Positions 4,474 through 6,040 of a stretch of 6,040 nt of DNA are shown piece by piece. Position numbers and translations under genes: made by a program. Origin of the DNA: UBA1858 sp039182865 (GTDB lineage Bacteria; Pseudomonadota; Gammaproteobacteria; UBA4575); assembly GCA_039182865.1 (NCBI GenBank), contig JBCDBX010000102.1:1-6040 (forward strand). Reading direction: 5' to 3'. A model generated the notes under the pieces. That model worked only from the letters and a program-made list of their open reading frames with translations, was not told where the DNA came from and made no database searches. Numbering within the stretch: the stretch's first letter is position 1; each line of letters begins with the position of its first letter.

Positions 4474-5883
4474 TTAATCGGAGCCTTCTTCGGATTTGGA
4501 GCTGGGATTAATTAAAATTTGTGAATTTGTTGATTCCACGCGGCTGTGGATTTCACCATTTGCGACATAGGTTATTAAATGATCGCCTTGTTTTATATGG
4601 TTATGATTTCTGATGATACGAGCCTTATGCTTAGCATTCATGGTGATTGAGTAACCGCGTTCAAGTGTATTCAATGGGCTAACTGCCTGCATTGTGGCTG
4701 CACATAATTGTAATCTATGTTTATGGTTTGAAATTTGTTCTGAGCTAAGGTTTATGAGTTGACTACCTATTAGTTCTAATTTTGATCTGTTTAACTCTAA
4801 CTGTTGTTGTGGCGATTGATTACGCAAGCGGTGCTTAAAAGAATTGAGGGATATAGAGTCTTGATTTAAGCGTAAGTGCACTAACTTTTTCAGGCGCTCA
4901 TATAATCTTGTGACTGTTGTATTTTGTATTTGAACAATAGATTTTGGATGCATGCGTTGTATTCGCTGAGACAGCCAGTCTAGTTTTTGTGAGTTGGTTT
5001 CTAATTTATCTTTCAAAAATTTACTAAGGTATGACTGAATGCCACTCAATTGGTGCGTGACAGCTGATAAATCTGGGCAAGTAAGTTCAGCTGCTGCAGA
5101 AGGCGTTGGTGCACGCAAATCAGCGACAAAGTCTGCGATTGTATAGTCAATTTCGTGACCTATACCAGTGACGATTGGAATTTTAGAATTAGATATGGCG
5201 CGCGCTATAGACTCATCATTGAATGCCCAAAGATCTTCTATGGAACCCCCACCACGAATTAACACGATTATATTTGCATTAGTATGACGGTTGATTGCTT
5301 GAATAGCAGATGTAATTGCAGCAGGTGCTTCAGTGCCTTGTACGGGTACGTTATAAATTGATTTTTTGCATATTGGGTATCGGCGTTGTGAGATCTTTAA
5401 AAAATCTTTAATTGCAGCACTGCTTGCAGATGTCACGATAGCTATTTCTTTTGGATAACTAGGTAATATTCTTTTATGTTCTTTATCAAATAATCCTTCT
5501 GCAAAAAGTTTGGTTTTTAATATTTCAAACTGGCGTTGTAATGCTCCATAGCCGGCTTCTTCCATGTTATCGATGATTAATTGTAAATCTCCACGAGGTT
5601 CATAAAGACTGGCTTTTGCTCTTACAATTACTTGTGTGCCATTGCTAATCTCAAAAGGAACACGTTGATTATTAATGCGAAACATGACGCAGCGAATCTG
5701 TGCATTTTGATCTTTTAATGAAAAATAAATATGTCCAGATGCGGGTCTTGCCAGATTGGAAATCTCACCTTCTATCCATAGCAAGGAAAAGCTAGCTGCG
5801 ATGCTTTGTTTTAGCTGCAAATTGATATCCGTCACAGACAGAATTGTTCTGCTATCAGATTGTGAGGGTTCTGTATATTTCAT
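4474..5883 (-). CDS. xseA: Exodeoxyribonuclease VII large subunit
   Basis: A 469-residue catalytic subunit of exonuclease VII, which degrades single-stranded DNA in both directions in complex with several XseB subunits. Residues 15-105 form the OB-fold, with LWIEGEISN, ASGHIYFSLKD and LYEPRGD. The nuclease domain carries VTS at 150-152, IRGGGSIEDLWAFND at 209-223 and GHEIDYTIADFVADLRAPTP (242-261). A long helical region follows, and the conserved LERGYSIT motif sits at 407-414. Length is close to E. coli XseA (about 456). The chosen ATG at 5883 gives the expected distance to the OB-fold but has no clear ribosome binding site. It is divergent from guaB across a 67-bp gap, a common gammaproteobacterial arrangement. 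The dksA remnant and gluQ follow on the same strand. Confidence 0.96.
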   Translation of the reverse strand: MKYTEPSQSDSRTILSVTDINLQLKQSIAASFSLLWIEGEISNLARPASGHIYFSLKDQNAQIRCVMFRINNQRVPFEISNGTQVIVRAKASLYEPRGDLQLIIDNMEEAGYGALQRQFEILKTKLFAEGLFDKEHKRILPSYPKEIAIVTSASSAAIKDFLKISQRRYPICKKSIYNVPVQGTEAPAAITSAIQAINRHTNANIIVLIRGGGSIEDLWAFNDESIARAISNSKIPIVTGIGHEIDYTIADFVADLRAPTPSAAAELTCPDLSAVTHQLSGIQSYLSKFLKDKLETNSQKLDWLSQRIQRMHPKSIVQIQNTTVTRLYERLKKLVHLRLNQDSISLNSFKHRLRNQSPQQQLELNRSKLELIGSQLINLSSEQISNHKHRLQLCAATMQAVSPLNTLERGYSITMNAKHKARIIRNHNHIKQGDHLITYVANGEIHSRVESTNSQILINPSSKSEEGSD

Positions 5884-5891
5884 CTAGGCAG

Positions 5892-5920
5892 TTTACCCTA
5901 AACCAGCCTGTGTCTATAAT
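5892..5920 (+). promoter_or_regulatory. Sigma-70 promoter of guaB
   Basis: TTTACC (5892-5897, four of six consensus bases) and a perfect TATAAT (5915-5920) are separated by 17 bp. Transcription would start near 5927, leaving about 24 nt of leader before the guaB ATG. The site fills the 67-bp gap shared with the divergent xseA. No riboswitch-like structure is visible in so short a leader. Confidence 0.75.
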
Positions 5921-5950
5921 AACTCGCCATCTCGAACACTGGACCTCGAA

Positions 5951-6040
5951 ATGCGCATAGCTCAAGAAGCACTTACTTTTGATGATGTACTCTTAATTCC
6001 TGCCCACTCCAAGATACTGCCGCGCGATGCTGATATTTCC
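5951..6040 (+). CDS. guaB: IMP dehydrogenase, N-terminal part (cut by window end)
   Basis: The first 30 codons of the enzyme that oxidises IMP to XMP with NAD+, the first committed step of GMP synthesis in the cytoplasm. The peptide starts MRIAQEALTFDDVLLIPAHS and continues with ILPRDADIS, nearly identical to E. coli GuaB in this region (EALTFDDVLL and PAHS, then LP and AD). The ATG at 5951 matches the known N-terminus. Only a weak GGA precedes it as a ribosome binding site. The catalytic loop and CBS domains lie beyond the window. It is read from the promoter at 5892-5920, away from xseA. Confidence 0.95.
   Translation, partial: MRIAQEALTFDDVLLIPAHSKILPRDADIS

Noticed and set aside
1..6040. 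CRISPR array, tRNA or rRNA gene, insertion sequence
   Set aside because: No regularly spaced repeats, transposase motifs with terminal inverted repeats, or tRNA/rRNA-like stretches were seen on either strand.

Overview
The window looks like a stretch of an AT-rich gammaproteobacterial chromosome. The best support is the right half. There xseA and guaB are divergently adjacent, and a dksA-derived sequence precedes gluQ; both arrangements are familiar in Gammaproteobacteria. I cannot name a genus.

Left half (1-3033, + strand): a redox and hydroxylation cluster. It begins with the last 45 codons of a probable AlkB/XylM-type membrane di-iron hydroxylase. A 14-bp perfect hairpin follows, then a group 1 truncated haemoglobin, a 59-residue YjdI-like iron-sulfur ferredoxin and a GST-fold protein. 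A Rho-independent terminator comes next. Beyond it lie a XylA-like NAD(P)H reductase, built as [2Fe-2S], FAD and NAD domains, and a 73-residue protein with two membrane segments. A second terminator-like hairpin closes the region. The simplest reading is that the reductase feeds electrons from NAD(P)H to the membrane hydroxylase. The globin, small ferredoxin and GST-like protein would be accessories with oxygen-, electron- or thiol-related roles. The substrate cannot be read from this window.

Right half (3141-5883, - strand): housekeeping genes in the order xseA, a dksA remnant, gluQ. The DksA-like sequence between xseA and gluQ is broken. Its coiled-coil part is readable in one frame. After a probable 1-nt deletion its zinc-finger part continues in another frame, with two in-frame stops and the last zinc cysteine changed to tyrosine. 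The open frame of gluQ runs back through this debris. The real gluQ start is more likely an ATT codon at 4055, which aligns with the usual initiator methionine and has a TAAGGA sequence upstream.

Right edge (5892-6040, + strand): a good sigma-70 promoter followed by the first 30 codons of guaB, divergent from xseA.

Most worth following up are the dksA pseudogene with the odd gluQ start, and the xylMA-like cluster with its unusual accessory genes.
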